Positions 25,894 through 35,595 are shown, numbered from the stretch's first letter. The stretch: 64,000 nt of DNA from CAWBRY01 sp963791295 (GCA_963791295.1 CAWBRY010000001.1:1240001-1304000); one strand, 5' to 3'. A program made the numbers and translations. The notes: generated by a model from the sequence alone, not told the origin.

Positions 25894-27102
25894 ATGCGCT
25901 TGTTGATATTATTTATTTTGGTCATTCCAACTCTTAGGAGTGTTGCCCAACCCGAGTGGTGGAGGGGCGAACTTCGCAGAGAGGATGGAAAAGTAATTGT
26001 ATTCAATTTTGAATGGAAAAATAGGCACGATAAGGCTACCTGGTTTATACATAATGCCTCTGAGAAGATCAAAGTGGATGATATTGAAAAGAAAGGTGAC
26101 TCACTGATCATCCACATGCCTTTATTTGAATCTCAATTCAGACTTGTTTATTCGAAGCAAGAAATCAAAGGCGTCTGGATTAAGGGAGGCGCTGTAAAAA
26201 CTACTATCCTCCCTTTCTTTGCCTCGCCAGGTCATGCACGGTTCCCAGTGTCCAAAATTAAAGGAACCAATATCTCCGGAAGATGGGCTGTTAGATTTGA
26301 CCCTGCGAATGAAGCGAGAGCTGCGGTTGCGGAGTTCCGCCAGGATGGCAACCATGTTACTGGTACCTTCCTGAATGCCTCGGGTGACTTTAGATTCCTG
26401 GAGGGTGCAGTGATTGCCGATTCACTTTACCTATCAACTTTCGATGGAAGCCATGCATACTTATTTACTGCAAAGATCGAAAGCGATCAAAGGATCACCG
26501 GCGGTACTCATTTTGCAGGAGCAACCGCAAAGGAGGCATGGGAAGCTAATAAAGATGGGAGCGCCACTATTCCGCTAGAAGAAACGGCAATCTATCTAAA
26601 ACCCGGGGAAGAGCGACTCGATTTTACATTTAAGGATTTGGAAGGGCATCCGGTGTCTATTAACGATGAACAATTCAGGAATAAGGTCACCATTGTGCAG
26701 TTGATGGGAAGCTGGTGTCCTAATTGTATGGATGAGACCGCATTCCTTACCGAATACTATAAAAAAAATAAACATCGCGGAGTGGCCGTCGTTGCTCTTG
26801 CTTATGAATATAGCACCGATTGGGAAAGATCGGTCAGGAGTTTGAAAAAATTCCAAAAAAGGTTTGATGTAAAATATCCGATATTGATAACAGGCGTTGC
26901 AGTCAATGATTCGTTGAAGACAGAAAAAACCCTGCCGCAGATTACTCCGATCAAGTCATTTCCCTCCTCTATAATTATTGATAAAAAAGGAAAGATCAGA
27001 AAATTGGATAACTCCTTTAACGGCCCGGGCACCGGCCAGCATTATGTCGAATATAAAAACGAATTTGAAGAAATGATGGATGCTTTGTTATCAGAAAAGT
27101 GA
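25894..27102 (+). CDS. TlpA-like thioredoxin-fold protein with N-terminal beta-rich domain
   Basis: About 402 residues from ATG 25894, preferred because GGAG lies ahead of it and the first residues form a signal peptide (MRLLILFILVIPTLRSVAQ). Residues about 20-250 are a beta-rich region seen in TlpA-type proteins of Bacteroidota. The thioredoxin domain follows, with GSWCPNCMDETAF (CPNC active site) and a cis-proline region near SFPSSIIIDKKGK. It should act as a periplasmic thiol-disulfide oxidoreductase, probably in cytochrome or disulfide maintenance. The neighbouring gene is convergent. Confidence 0.85.
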   Translation: MRLLILFILVIPTLRSVAQPEWWRGELRREDGKVIVFNFEWKNRHDKATWFIHNASEKIKVDDIEKKGDSLIIHMPLFESQFRLVYSKQEIKGVWIKGGAVKTTILPFFASPGHARFPVSKIKGTNISGRWAVRFDPANEARAAVAEFRQDGNHVTGTFLNASGDFRFLEGAVIADSLYLSTFDGSHAYLFTAKIESDQRITGGTHFAGATAKEAWEANKDGSATIPLEETAIYLKPGEERLDFTFKDLEGHPVSINDEQFRNKVTIVQLMGSWCPNCMDETAFLTEYYKKNKHRGVAVVALAYEYSTDWERSVRSLKKFQKRFDVKYPILITGVAVNDSLKTEKTLPQITPIKSFPSSIIIDKKGKIRKLDNSFNGPGTGQHYVEYKNEFEEMMDALLSEK

Positions 27103-27105
27103 CTC

Positions 27106-28272
27106 TTACTCTACGACTTCAAACAATAGCAATTGTGATTTTTCCAGAAGTGAAAAATTATTATCAGCCATGAACAACAGGGTTCGGTGGCCATTCATTA
27201 GGACGGGTCCCCACGTAACGCCTTCAATATTGTCAATATAGATTCCCAGGCTATCCATATTCAAAAGAAGTTTCTTGGTGCATGGAATAAATTCTTTGTT
27301 CTCCCTCAACGATTGAAGTCCCATCACGTTGGTGGCATTCTTCATATCTGCGATAAAAACTTTAATGGTGCATGATATTCTACCGGAAGAAAAGGAGCGC
27401 TCCATGATCAGCAGTTGATCGTTGCCGAGCGATAGAATTTCAGAAATGCCATTGATCTTGTAGCTTGTCGCGGGCATGGCAGCATAGGCTACTTGCTCAA
27501 GTTTGTACGCATACTGGGCTGTATTTGTTTTGGTGGTTGCATCAAATTTGAAAAGCCGTATGTAGGGGTGTGTATCAAAAGTCTCAGCGCGGTCGGCGTC
27601 CTCGTACAGGGGCTCTTCCACACTGATGAACAGGGTTTTAAAATCATCGGCAAAACTGGCTCCCTCCAGAACACTGTTTTGTCGTGGTCCCTTTTCGATG
27701 GATTGCATGGTCAGCTTAGGGGGCAATGGAAAACTATCCAGCCAATTACCATTTTTAGAAACGATGTTGATGGCAGGGTTTTCCAGGACCATATCTTTCT
27801 GGTTGACGATCCTTTCCCCTTCACTGGTCCATACCAGTTGCTGTGTGGAAGGATTGTACCGGATGGATTCGGGATCAGGGACATGGTAAGGGTCCTGTTT
27901 GTTGTTAGGATATGCCTGACCGTTGGCCTGAAGAAGGGTTTTGACATCCAAAAATCGCACGCTATCGATTCCCTTCGCTCCTAAAAATATCCGGGCAGTG
28001 TAAAAGCGGGCAGGATTGGTTGCACTGCGATCGTCAGCGATCATATAGTAAAGATCCTCGCCGTGATCATAATCAATTCCCGAAAGTCCGCCGACAGTAG
28101 TTTGTTGAAAAGACAGGTTATGAGGAATGTCGTATTCTCCCAAGAAGCGAAGTGTTTTCGGAGCACCATAACTGTTTGGGACGCTAATTTTTTTTGACGG
28201 TGTGCAGCAAATGATCAGAAGGAGAAAGCAAAGGGATTGGATTATCTGTATCATTGAATTTCGCATAGACAC
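27106..28272 (-). CDS. Esterase-like activity of phytase family lipoprotein
   Basis: A 388-residue protein with a signal and lipobox-like LLLIICC, so it is probably a lipoprotein. GGLSGIDYDHGEDLYYMIADDRS at the start of the mature domain and the run RYNPSTQQLVWTSEGER match the phytase-like esterase (PF13449) beta-propeller family. The function in this phylum is unproven; phosphoester hydrolysis outside the cytoplasm is the usual guess. It is convergent with the TlpA-like gene, four bp apart. Confidence 0.75.
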   Translation of the reverse strand: MSMRNSMIQIIQSLCFLLLIICCTPSKKISVPNSYGAPKTLRFLGEYDIPHNLSFQQTTVGGLSGIDYDHGEDLYYMIADDRSATNPARFYTARIFLGAKGIDSVRFLDVKTLLQANGQAYPNNKQDPYHVPDPESIRYNPSTQQLVWTSEGERIVNQKDMVLENPAINIVSKNGNWLDSFPLPPKLTMQSIEKGPRQNSVLEGASFADDFKTLFISVEEPLYEDADRAETFDTHPYIRLFKFDATTKTNTAQYAYKLEQVAYAAMPATSYKINGISEILSLGNDQLLIMERSFSSGRISCTIKVFIADMKNATNVMGLQSLRENKEFIPCTKKLLLNMDSLGIYIDNIEGVTWGPVLMNGHRTLLFMADNNFSLLEKSQLLLFEVVE

Positions 28273-28297
28273 AAGTTACGTTATTGGCTCAGATCCC

Positions 28298-29308
28298 TTA
28301 ATCCGATACTTCCAGTTCAAGAAGCGCGATGTAAAGGTTCCTGTTAGGCGCTGGTAGCTCTGCTGAATTCGAGGTGGTATAGTTTTCAACAAATCTAAAT
28401 CCGAAACTTTTGTAATAATCAATGATTTTTGGATTGTCGCCCCAGGTATCCATACGGATATATTTGATTCCCTTTACCCTGGCATGGTGAATTGCCCAAT
28501 TCAATAAGACTCCGAACAATCTTCTCTTTTTGAAATGAGGATTGACCACAATCCGGTGCAGGTAAAGCGCATTTCCCTTTTCCTTTTGTCTCCACAGCAT
28601 CGGGTCCGAATAGACCACACTGAAGATTAATGCCAGGTGGCCATCTATCCGGATCTTATACTGTTGCTTTTCCCTGATTTCTCTGAGTAAAAACGCTTCA
28701 TCATATTTCTGCCATACGGGATAATTATTTTTCTGGTGAAAGGCAATAGCTTCTTCAAACATCCAATCGATAAATTCGAGGTCATCTTGTGTAGTATGAG
28801 CAATTTCAAAACCCGGTGGAAGTTGATTACTCACGCTCGCTTCCATTTTTTTATAGCGATCATAATAACTCACCTTACCCAGGTTGGCCTCGGTGGCTTC
28901 TATCGCATTCAATAAGTTATTTTCCTTGCTATAAATTTGGCGGGCGACGATCCTGAAATTATCCCATAGTGGTTTGAGTTGATCGACCATCGTCTTCGCC
29001 TTTGGAGTCAGCGAAAGCATCCGTTTTCTTCCATCGGTTTTATTTGCTACCGATCTCACTAATTTTTTTTTCTCCATTTCCCTTACCAATGCTATGACGG
29101 AAGGATGCGCGTATCCGATCTCTTCAGCCAGCTCGATCACGCACAGTGGTGATTTTTGAGAAAGCACATAAAATACCGGGAACCATTTTGATTCAAATTC
29201 CAGTTCGTGATCCATGTAAATACGCGTGATGTCTTTCCTGATCACCTCGCTTAACCTCATCAGTCGTGTCGATAAGGCCAACTCTCCCAATTCGTCGATC
29301 ATATTCAT
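28298..29308 (-). CDS. MarR-type regulator fused to a GNAT acetyltransferase
   Basis: A 336-residue two-domain protein. Residues 1-150 form a winged-helix MarR domain (SPLCVIELAEEIGYAHPSVI, then LVREMEKKKLVR and DGRKRMLSLTPKA). From about residue 165 a GNAT domain follows, with ALYLHRIVVNPHFKKRRLFG and MDTWGDNPKIIDYYKSFGF (acetyl-CoA binding). The regulator probably responds to an acetylated or small-molecule ligand through its own enzyme domain. It starts 2 bp after the stop of the DinB-like gene, so they are co-transcribed. Confidence 0.82.
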   Translation of the reverse strand: MNMIDELGELALSTRLMRLSEVIRKDITRIYMDHELEFESKWFPVFYVLSQKSPLCVIELAEEIGYAHPSVIALVREMEKKKLVRSVANKTDGRKRMLSLTPKAKTMVDQLKPLWDNFRIVARQIYSKENNLLNAIEATEANLGKVSYYDRYKKMEASVSNQLPPGFEIAHTTQDDLEFIDWMFEEAIAFHQKNNYPVWQKYDEAFLLREIREKQQYKIRIDGHLALIFSVVYSDPMLWRQKEKGNALYLHRIVVNPHFKKRRLFGVLLNWAIHHARVKGIKYIRMDTWGDNPKIIDYYKSFGFRFVENYTTSNSAELPAPNRNLYIALLELEVSD

Positions 29309-29309
29309 A

Positions 29310-29831
29310 TTAAATGGAATTAGCTGTGTTGATCATTTCCGTAATTTTTGCAAGATGGTGGTCGTCATGTTCAGCCACGAAATACGCGAGATCTACCATT
29401 CGCATTGGTATCTTCAACCTTGGATGCAGTGCGGAGTTGTTTAATTGCTCTTCGCTGGCTTGCCGTAGCCTGGCCACCAATTGTTGTCTCTGTTTTTGAA
29501 ATTCTTCCAATAGATTTTTTAATTCAGCGGAGTTGTGTTGAGCCTCATGCGTCGTCCGGTTGGTTAGATCGGCCACTCTCAATTCCGGAACGCCATGGAT
29601 AAGGTCGTCTACTCGCCCAATCCAAAGCGATTCGACGTCACCGAGATGTCCCACTTCTTCCTGGATACTCCACTTATCCCCGTTTTTACGGGTAAGAAGG
29701 GCTGAATCCAGACCGGCGACCTTATTCTTTATTCTTTGTGGAGTCCCTTCCAGCCTCTCGATAATTGGGGGTAACAATCCATTGTCGGAGATAGGGGGAA
29801 ATTGCCTGTCAAACCAGTTTGTTTGTCGCAT
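29310..29831 (-). CDS. DinB/YfiT-like putative metalloenzyme
   Basis: About 173 residues from ATG 29831 (MRQTNWFDRQF); an upstream ATG at 29888 would overlap the preceding gene. The four-helix bundle shows NGDKWSIQEEVGHLGDVESLW and HDDHHLAKI, with the histidines used for metal in DinB-like proteins. This family includes thiol-dependent transferases, but the substrate is unknown. It lies between the TMEM175-like gene upstream and the MarR-GNAT gene downstream, with 2 bp to the latter. Confidence 0.75.
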   Translation of the reverse strand: MRQTNWFDRQFPPISDNGLLPPIIERLEGTPQRIKNKVAGLDSALLTRKNGDKWSIQEEVGHLGDVESLWIGRVDDLIHGVPELRVADLTNRTTHEAQHNSAELKNLLEEFQKQRQQLVARLRQASEEQLNNSALHPRLKIPMRMVDLAYFVAEHDDHHLAKITEMINTANSI

Positions 29832-29884
29832 AAGAGTTATGTAGTTGCCTACATAAATATACGAAAAATCGGAAATGGCTTCCC

Positions 29885-30460
29885 TCAACTGCCTGATCTG
29901 TTTTCAAATCTTTTATCGGGGACAAACCAAATACCAGCCACAAAAACATAGGATGCCATCCCCAGCATTGGATGAATAAACGTAAGACCGATGCCGATCA
30001 GGTAAATGATGACCGAACTCTTCCCTTTCCAATCATTCCCTAACCCGGCTGCCAATGCTGAATCCTTTTCATGAATTCGCATGAGTGCGCGAACCAGAAA
30101 AAAATATGCCATCCCCGCCATAAAAGCGACGGCACCATATAACGCTACGGGCCATTTGGCAAAGTGATTTTCTCCCATCCAGGCAGTGATGAAGGGAAAT
30201 AAAGAGAGCCAGAAAAGCAACAAGAGATTCATCCAGAGAACTCTTCCGTTGATTTGATTTACGACCTGGAGCAAATGATGGTGATTGACCCAATAGATTC
30301 CGACGTTTACAAAGCTAAGGACATAGCTTAGGAAAATGGGCCAAAGCGGTTTTAGTGAATGGAGGTCATCTCCGTGTGGCACTTTCAGTTCCAATACCAT
30401 GATGGTGATGATGATGGCAAATACACCATCGCTGAAAGCTTCCAATCTTGTTTTGGTCAT
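29885..30460 (-). CDS. TMEM175-type ion channel (DUF1211)
   Basis: A 191-residue membrane protein with about five helices. The first carries the RLEAFSDGVFAIIITIMVLELK motif that defines bacterial TMEM175 potassium channels (the FSD sequence). Bacterial members form tetramers. It heads the minus-strand cluster with the DinB-like and MarR-GNAT genes. The opposite gene at 30520 starts 60 bp away. Confidence 0.83.
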   Translation of the reverse strand: MTKTRLEAFSDGVFAIIITIMVLELKVPHGDDLHSLKPLWPIFLSYVLSFVNVGIYWVNHHHLLQVVNQINGRVLWMNLLLLFWLSLFPFITAWMGENHFAKWPVALYGAVAFMAGMAYFFLVRALMRIHEKDSALAAGLGNDWKGKSSVIIYLIGIGLTFIHPMLGMASYVFVAGIWFVPDKRFENRSGS

Positions 30461-30519
30461 AGCGCTAGTTACTATTTTTTTTCAAACAATAAAACTACCT
30501 TTAATTTCCAACCAAAATC

Positions 30520-31194
30520 ATGATCCCCGAGCTACCGGCCTATATCAACATTGTCTTTGTCCTAACGGTATTGCTCACCCTATGGTTCTTCTGGAAAGCC
30601 ACAAACTCCCTGGTCGTGTTGATCATATCCATAGGCTGGCTCCTCATTCACGGAATACTCGCATACAAAGGATTTTATCAGAATACACATACTCTCCCAC
30701 CACGCTTGTTATTGGCGACCCTTCCACCTCTTATATCCATGATCATTGTCCTTGTGATTCCCGCGGGGAAAAAATTTGTTAGCAGGATCCGATTGAAAAC
30801 ACTGTTGTTGATGAGTGTCGTTCGTATTCCTGTTGAGGTTTGCTTGTATTGGCTTTTCCTGAATAAAGCGGTGCCCGAAGTAATCACGTTTTCCGGAAGT
30901 AACCTGGACATGATCTCCGGGATAACAGCGCCCATAGTAGCTGCCGTCTGTTTTCGCCGGCGGAGCTTTCAAAACAGAAACCTGCTTTTTGCATGGAATA
31001 TCATCGCGCTCGTATTGTTGTTGAGTGTGGTCGTTAATGCGATCCTCTCCGTTCCAAGTTCTTTTCAACGGCTGTCTTTTGACCAGCCCAATATTGCTGT
31101 CTTATATTTTCCCTTCATATGGCTTCCCGGATTTATCGTCATGGTCGTATTGTTCAGCCACTTCGTAATGATCAAGCGTTTATTGATGAAGTGA
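30520..31194 (+). CDS. Hypothetical polytopic membrane protein
   Basis: A 224-residue protein with about seven hydrophobic segments and short loops. A motif-like stretch is CLYWLFLNKAVPEVITFSGSNLDMISGI. I do not recognise the family. It is transcribed divergently from the TMEM175-type gene and is followed by the NYN-LOTUS gene 66 bp later, probably from its own promoter. Confidence 0.6.
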   Translation: MIPELPAYINIVFVLTVLLTLWFFWKATNSLVVLIISIGWLLIHGILAYKGFYQNTHTLPPRLLLATLPPLISMIIVLVIPAGKKFVSRIRLKTLLLMSVVRIPVEVCLYWLFLNKAVPEVITFSGSNLDMISGITAPIVAAVCFRRRSFQNRNLLFAWNIIALVLLLSVVVNAILSVPSSFQRLSFDQPNIAVLYFPFIWLPGFIVMVVLFSHFVMIKRLLMK

Positions 31195-31213
31195 AATTTC
31201 CTTTAGATATGGC

Positions 31214-31221
31214 TACCTTTG
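31214..31221 (+). promoter_or_regulatory. -7 promoter box (TACCTTTG) for the NYN-LOTUS gene
   Basis: TACCTTTG matches TAnnTTTG and lies 38 bp ahead of ATG 31260. Confidence 0.5.
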
Positions 31222-31259
31222 CGCCCGAATGCAAGATTTAAAAGTATGCTGTAAAGAAT

Positions 31260-32018
31260 ATGGAAACCACGAAAGAGCTAAGACTAGCAGTCCTGATTGA
31301 CGCCGACAATATACCTTACTCAAACGTCAAGGAAATGATGGAGGAGATCGCAAAATATGGTACGCCCACATTCAAAAGAATATATGCTGATTGGACCAAG
31401 CCTCATGTGACTGGATGGAAAAGTGTGTTGCTGGAGAATGCTATCACTCCTGTTCAACAGTATAGTTATACAACCGGCAAGAATGCCACAGATTCCGCGA
31501 TGATCATCGATGCGATGGATATACTTTATTCAGGCAGGGTAGAGGGATTTTGCATTGTGTCCAGTGATAGCGATTTCACCAGGATCGCTACCCGCCTTCG
31601 TGAAGCAGGCATGAAGGTAATCGGCATTGGGGAAAAGAAAACGCCTCTTCCATTTATCTCGGCCTGCGATAAATTCATTTACCTGGAGATCCTGAAACCC
31701 CCCGTGGAAGCGAGAAAGAGTCCAGTACCCTCCAAAAATGATCGAGCGATTGCGTCATCCACCCCAGTGATAAGTCCTATTGACAAAGGATTGATCAAAT
31801 TGATCGGCGATACGATCAATGATATTGCCGATGAAGACGGATGGGCCTTTCTAGGAAATCTTGGGAATCTATTGTTAAAGAAACAACCCAACTTCGATTC
31901 CCGGAACTATGGTTATTCCAAACTTTATCCTCTGATCAAGAGCGTCGGTAAGTTTGAATTTGATGAACGCAGGTCAGGAAAGTCAAATATCACTCACGTC
32001 TATGTCCGCACTAAATAA
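31260..32018 (+). CDS. NYN domain ribonuclease-like protein with LOTUS/OST-HTH domain
   Basis: A 252-residue protein. The N-terminal NYN (LabA/DUF88, PIN-like) domain carries the acidic sites in VLIDADNIPYSN, NATDSAMIIDAMDILY and CIVSSDSDFTRIATRL. The C-terminal 85 residues form an OST-HTH/LOTUS domain (DEDGWAFLGNLGNLLLKK, FDSRNYGYSKLYPLIK). This pairing is known in bacteria; the PIN-like nuclease fold suggests RNA cleavage and the LOTUS domain RNA or protein binding. A target is not predictable. Confidence 0.83.
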   Translation: METTKELRLAVLIDADNIPYSNVKEMMEEIAKYGTPTFKRIYADWTKPHVTGWKSVLLENAITPVQQYSYTTGKNATDSAMIIDAMDILYSGRVEGFCIVSSDSDFTRIATRLREAGMKVIGIGEKKTPLPFISACDKFIYLEILKPPVEARKSPVPSKNDRAIASSTPVISPIDKGLIKLIGDTINDIADEDGWAFLGNLGNLLLKKQPNFDSRNYGYSKLYPLIKSVGKFEFDERRSGKSNITHVYVRTK

Positions 32019-32079
32019 GGAGGCCTTCTACTTTAACATGGCTTTCATTCATTAGCAGATATATTTGCAGCCAGTATAG

Positions 32080-35000
32080 ATGCTGCCCGAGAAGCAAATA
32101 TTCCAGGACCAGTCGCACAACCGGTGGCAAAAAGTGAAATGGATCTTCCGCCTCCTCTTGGTGATATCTCTGTTCCTCATCGCCGTACTTGTAGTTGCCT
32201 TGATTCAAGGTCGAAACCCCTCCGCCCTCAGTCTGCAGTCAAAAGCAAAGGCTTACGCCGATAAGCTAAACCCCGAGCGCCCACTAACCCTCTCCAACAA
32301 ACAGAACAAAAAGTATAAGGGTATAAAAGATTTCCTGATAAGAAAGGAAAAGGAAGAATTGCTGAAAAAGAGATTGAAGAATATTGGGAAAAACATCAAT
32401 AGGCAACCTTATATCCGCGCTGCCTTTTACACTCCCTGGGGCGGGAATAGTCTGTCGTTAAAATCATTGGAAAAGCATGCTGGAAAATTGAATACCGTTT
32501 TTCCGGAATGGTTTTTCATCGATACCATTACTCACCAGCTTCAAACACGGATCGACAGTGCCGGTCTCGCGGTGATGAGGGAAAATGAATTGAATATTTT
32601 TCCCGTCCTCACCAATTTCAATTCTTCCAAACAACGATTCGATGGTGAGCTTCTGCATTATGTTTTAATGGATTCCCTAAGGACCAGGGCATTTGTGAAA
32701 CAAATAGCTGACACATTGGAGTCATATCATTTTCAGGGAATCAACGTTGACTATGAAGATATCATTGAGAAAACGAATGAACCATTAACCACATTTCAGA
32801 GGATATTGTATGATGGCCTTCATCGAAGAGGGTTTGGTGTAACCCAGGATGTAGCGCCACTGAATGAAGATTATGATCTTAAGAAATTATCACATTACAA
32901 TGATCATATACTTTTAATGGCCTATGATGAATCAAATGGAACTACGCCTGCAGGTCCTATTAGTTCGCAGAAGTGGGTAGAGCAGGTCCTGGACAATGCG
33001 GCAAAACAAATTGATCCCGAAAAAATAATTCTGGGCATCGCGGGCTATGGCCGGAATTGGGCGAGGGATAGTGAAGGCCGGAGTTGGGTAGAAAGCATCA
33101 CCTATAGTGACGCAATCAATCTCGCTAAAATCTCCAATGCAAAAATCGACTATGACAATACCACCTACAACCTTGATTTCACCTATATCGAATCGGAAAA
33201 GGATAGGGGAACGGGGCAGATAGAAAACATCAAACATGAAGTGTGGTTTACGGATGCCGCCACCACCTTCAATATTCTTCGATTTAGCGACGAATACGCT
33301 ACGGGCGGAACGGCCCTCTGGCGGCTGGGTAGCGAGGATGAACGGATCTGGGACTACTATGATAAGGACCTAAGCAATGACGCCATCGATATAAAACCAT
33401 ATAACTATAATTCATTTTCCTATGTTCCCGTCCTTCCCGACAACGTCGCGTATCGTGGGGAAGGCGAGGTGCTGGATGTAGTCGCTACGCCTGAGGAGGG
33501 AAAGATTGACATCGAAATAGACAGCACTGAAAGGCTGATCTCAGAAGAGAATTATGTCCAACTTCCTTCCGGTTATATCATCGAGAAATTCGCGGAAGAC
33601 AGTGTTCCACCAGGCAAAGGACACAAAATCGTTTTGACTTTTGATGATGGCCCGAGTGCTGAATACACTCCTGCTATTCTGAAAATACTCGAAAAGCAAA
33701 AAGTGCCAGCCACATTTTTTGTGGTGGGTCTCCAGGCAGAGGCGAACATTCCTTTGTTGCAACATATCAACCGGGATGGTTTTGAAATCGGCAACCATAC
33801 ATTCACTCATAACAATATAGCCAAAATGAGTGCGGAAAGAGCCGAATTGGAAATGAAGTCGACGCGACTGCTGATCGAAGCCGTCACCGGACATAGCACG
33901 GTCCTCTTTCGCGCACCTTACAATGCAGATGCGTTGCCCGTCACATACGAAGAATTAGAACCCATTGCCCGCAGCAAGAAAGATAACTACCTCACCATCG
34001 GTGAAAGTGTTGATCCCATGGATTGGCAACCCGGGGTGACTGCCGACAGCATTTTTGCACGGACTGTCAGGTTAGTAGAGACAGACAGCGCCAGCATCAT
34101 ATTGCTTCATGACGCCGGGGGGCAGACCAGGGAACCAACCGTGAAGGCGCTTCCCCGTATCATTAATTACTTCAAGAAACGGGGTTATGTGTTTACAACA
34201 GTGGCCGATCTAATGGGAAAAACAAAGGATGATGTGATGCCAAAGGTTGCATCTAGCTGGCAGAATAGGATGAATTTCCTTTTTGTTGAAATCGTTTATT
34301 GGGGAGGACATATTCTTTTCGCACTTTTCTTCATTGGAATTTTTCTTTCGATTGGTAGGATCGGGTTGATGGCGACACTTGCATATTTTCAAAAAAGAAA
34401 AGAAAAAAATCAACTCAATACACTTCCCCTTGATTTGCCCCTGGTGAGCATTGTCGTCCCGGCATATAATGAAGAAGTGAATGCTGTTAGAACAATAGAA
34501 AGCCTTTTAGACCAGGATTATCCCAACCTGAATATCATTTTTGTAGATGACGGTTCCAAAGATTCAACGTTTGAAAATGTTTCGAATGCTTTTAAGAATA
34601 ATCCACGCGTACAGGTTTATTCCAAACCGAATGGCGGAAAATCATCGGCTTTGAATTATGGAGTACATCTTTCAACTGCTCCTTTCATCGTGGGGATCGA
34701 TGCCGATACACAATTGAAAGAAAATGCGGTCACTGAATTGATGAAGAGATTTACAGATGATCGTATAGGTGCGGTCGCAGGCAATGTGAAAGTGGGAAAC
34801 GAGGTAAATATGATCACTCGTTGGCAAAGTATTGAATATATCACGTCGCAGAATTTTGATCGAAGGGCATTCGACCTGCTCAATTGCATAACCGTTGTGC
34901 CGGGAGCGATCGGCGCATTTCGACGCGACGCAATTATAAAGGCAGGACTTTTTACCAGTGATACCCTGGCAGAAGATTGTGATCTCACCATGCGCCTGCA

Positions 35001-35535
35001 TAAGGCGGGTTATCGAATCCGCAATTGCAACAGCGCAATTTCCTATACAGAAGCTCCGGAATCGGTGGGCATGTTCCTGAAGCAACGTTTTCGGTGGAAC
35101 TTTGGAGTAATGCAATGTTTTTGGAAACATCGTGATGCCGTTTTCAATTCGCGATATAAGAATTTTGGCATGGTGGCCCTGCCTAATATCCTTCTATTTC
35201 AAATGATATTGCAATTCCTGGCACCTTTAGCTGACCTCATCTTACTGCTCAGTATTGTTGCCTCCGCTCTGGGTATCGTACAGTCGAGTATCGATCATAT
35301 CTTCTTCTATTATTTTATATTCACTCTCGTGGATATTGCGGGAGCGGCTCTTGCCTTTGCCTTTGAAAAGGAAGACTTCAAAAAATTGTTCTGGATCCTG
35401 CCTCAACGCTTCGTCTATCGCCAATTAATGTACTATGTCGTCTTCAAATCAGTTCGTAAGGCAGTGAAAGGGGAGATACAGGGATGGGGGAAATTGAAAC
35501 GTACTGGAAATGTGAGACTGGATACTAGATACTAG
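32080..35535 (+). CDS. GH18-CE4-GT2 fusion glycosyltransferase
   Basis: A 1151-residue envelope protein with three catalytic modules. After an N-terminal helix (residues 25-48) a GH18-like domain spans about 105-430, with GINVDYEDI near 222 (the acidic motif). A NodB-type polysaccharide deacetylase (CE4) follows at about 515-715 with LTFDDGPSAEYTP and the metal histidines in GNHTFTHNN. Helices near 735-770 lead to a GT2 synthase domain (VSIVVPAYNEE near 786, GIDADTQLK near 873, AEDCDLTMR near 966, QRFRW near 1002) and two to three more helices. It resembles a merged PgaB/PgaC system and could build and trim a GlcNAc-type exopolysaccharide. The stop codon lies inside a heptamer repeat. Confidence 0.9.
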   Translation: MLPEKQIFQDQSHNRWQKVKWIFRLLLVISLFLIAVLVVALIQGRNPSALSLQSKAKAYADKLNPERPLTLSNKQNKKYKGIKDFLIRKEKEELLKKRLKNIGKNINRQPYIRAAFYTPWGGNSLSLKSLEKHAGKLNTVFPEWFFIDTITHQLQTRIDSAGLAVMRENELNIFPVLTNFNSSKQRFDGELLHYVLMDSLRTRAFVKQIADTLESYHFQGINVDYEDIIEKTNEPLTTFQRILYDGLHRRGFGVTQDVAPLNEDYDLKKLSHYNDHILLMAYDESNGTTPAGPISSQKWVEQVLDNAAKQIDPEKIILGIAGYGRNWARDSEGRSWVESITYSDAINLAKISNAKIDYDNTTYNLDFTYIESEKDRGTGQIENIKHEVWFTDAATTFNILRFSDEYATGGTALWRLGSEDERIWDYYDKDLSNDAIDIKPYNYNSFSYVPVLPDNVAYRGEGEVLDVVATPEEGKIDIEIDSTERLISEENYVQLPSGYIIEKFAEDSVPPGKGHKIVLTFDDGPSAEYTPAILKILEKQKVPATFFVVGLQAEANIPLLQHINRDGFEIGNHTFTHNNIAKMSAERAELEMKSTRLLIEAVTGHSTVLFRAPYNADALPVTYEELEPIARSKKDNYLTIGESVDPMDWQPGVTADSIFARTVRLVETDSASIILLHDAGGQTREPTVKALPRIINYFKKRGYVFTTVADLMGKTKDDVMPKVASSWQNRMNFLFVEIVYWGGHILFALFFIGIFLSIGRIGLMATLAYFQKRKEKNQLNTLPLDLPLVSIVVPAYNEEVNAVRTIESLLDQDYPNLNIIFVDDGSKDSTFENVSNAFKNNPRVQVYSKPNGGKSSALNYGVHLSTAPFIVGIDADTQLKENAVTELMKRFTDDRIGAVAGNVKVGNEVNMITRWQSIEYITSQNFDRRAFDLLNCITVVPGAIGAFRRDAIIKAGLFTSDTLAEDCDLTMRLHKAGYRIRNCNSAISYTEAPESVGMFLKQRFRWNFGVMQCFWKHRDAVFNSRYKNFGMVALPNILLFQMILQFLAPLADLILLLSIVASALGIVQSSIDHIFFYYFIFTLVDIAGAALAFAFEKEDFKKLFWILPQRFVYRQLMYYVVFKSVRKAVKGEIQGWGKLKRTGNVRLDTRY

Positions 35536-35566
35536 ATGCGGATGCTGGATACTGGATGGTAGAGAA
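35519..35566. repeat. Heptamer-period repeat, locus 2
   Basis: Units in order: TGGATAC, TAGATAC, TAGATGC, GGATGC (one base short), TGGATAC, TGGATGG, TAGAGAA. The repeat starts inside the last codons of the GH18-CE4-GT2 gene and contains its TAG stop (35533-35535). Confidence 0.75.
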
Positions 35567-35595
35567 TAATCATTACTTTTAAGAAAACAAGCACT

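Noticed and set aside
30336..30782. Plus-strand frame of 148 residues
   Set aside because: It crosses the divergent promoter region and overlaps two genes in other frames.
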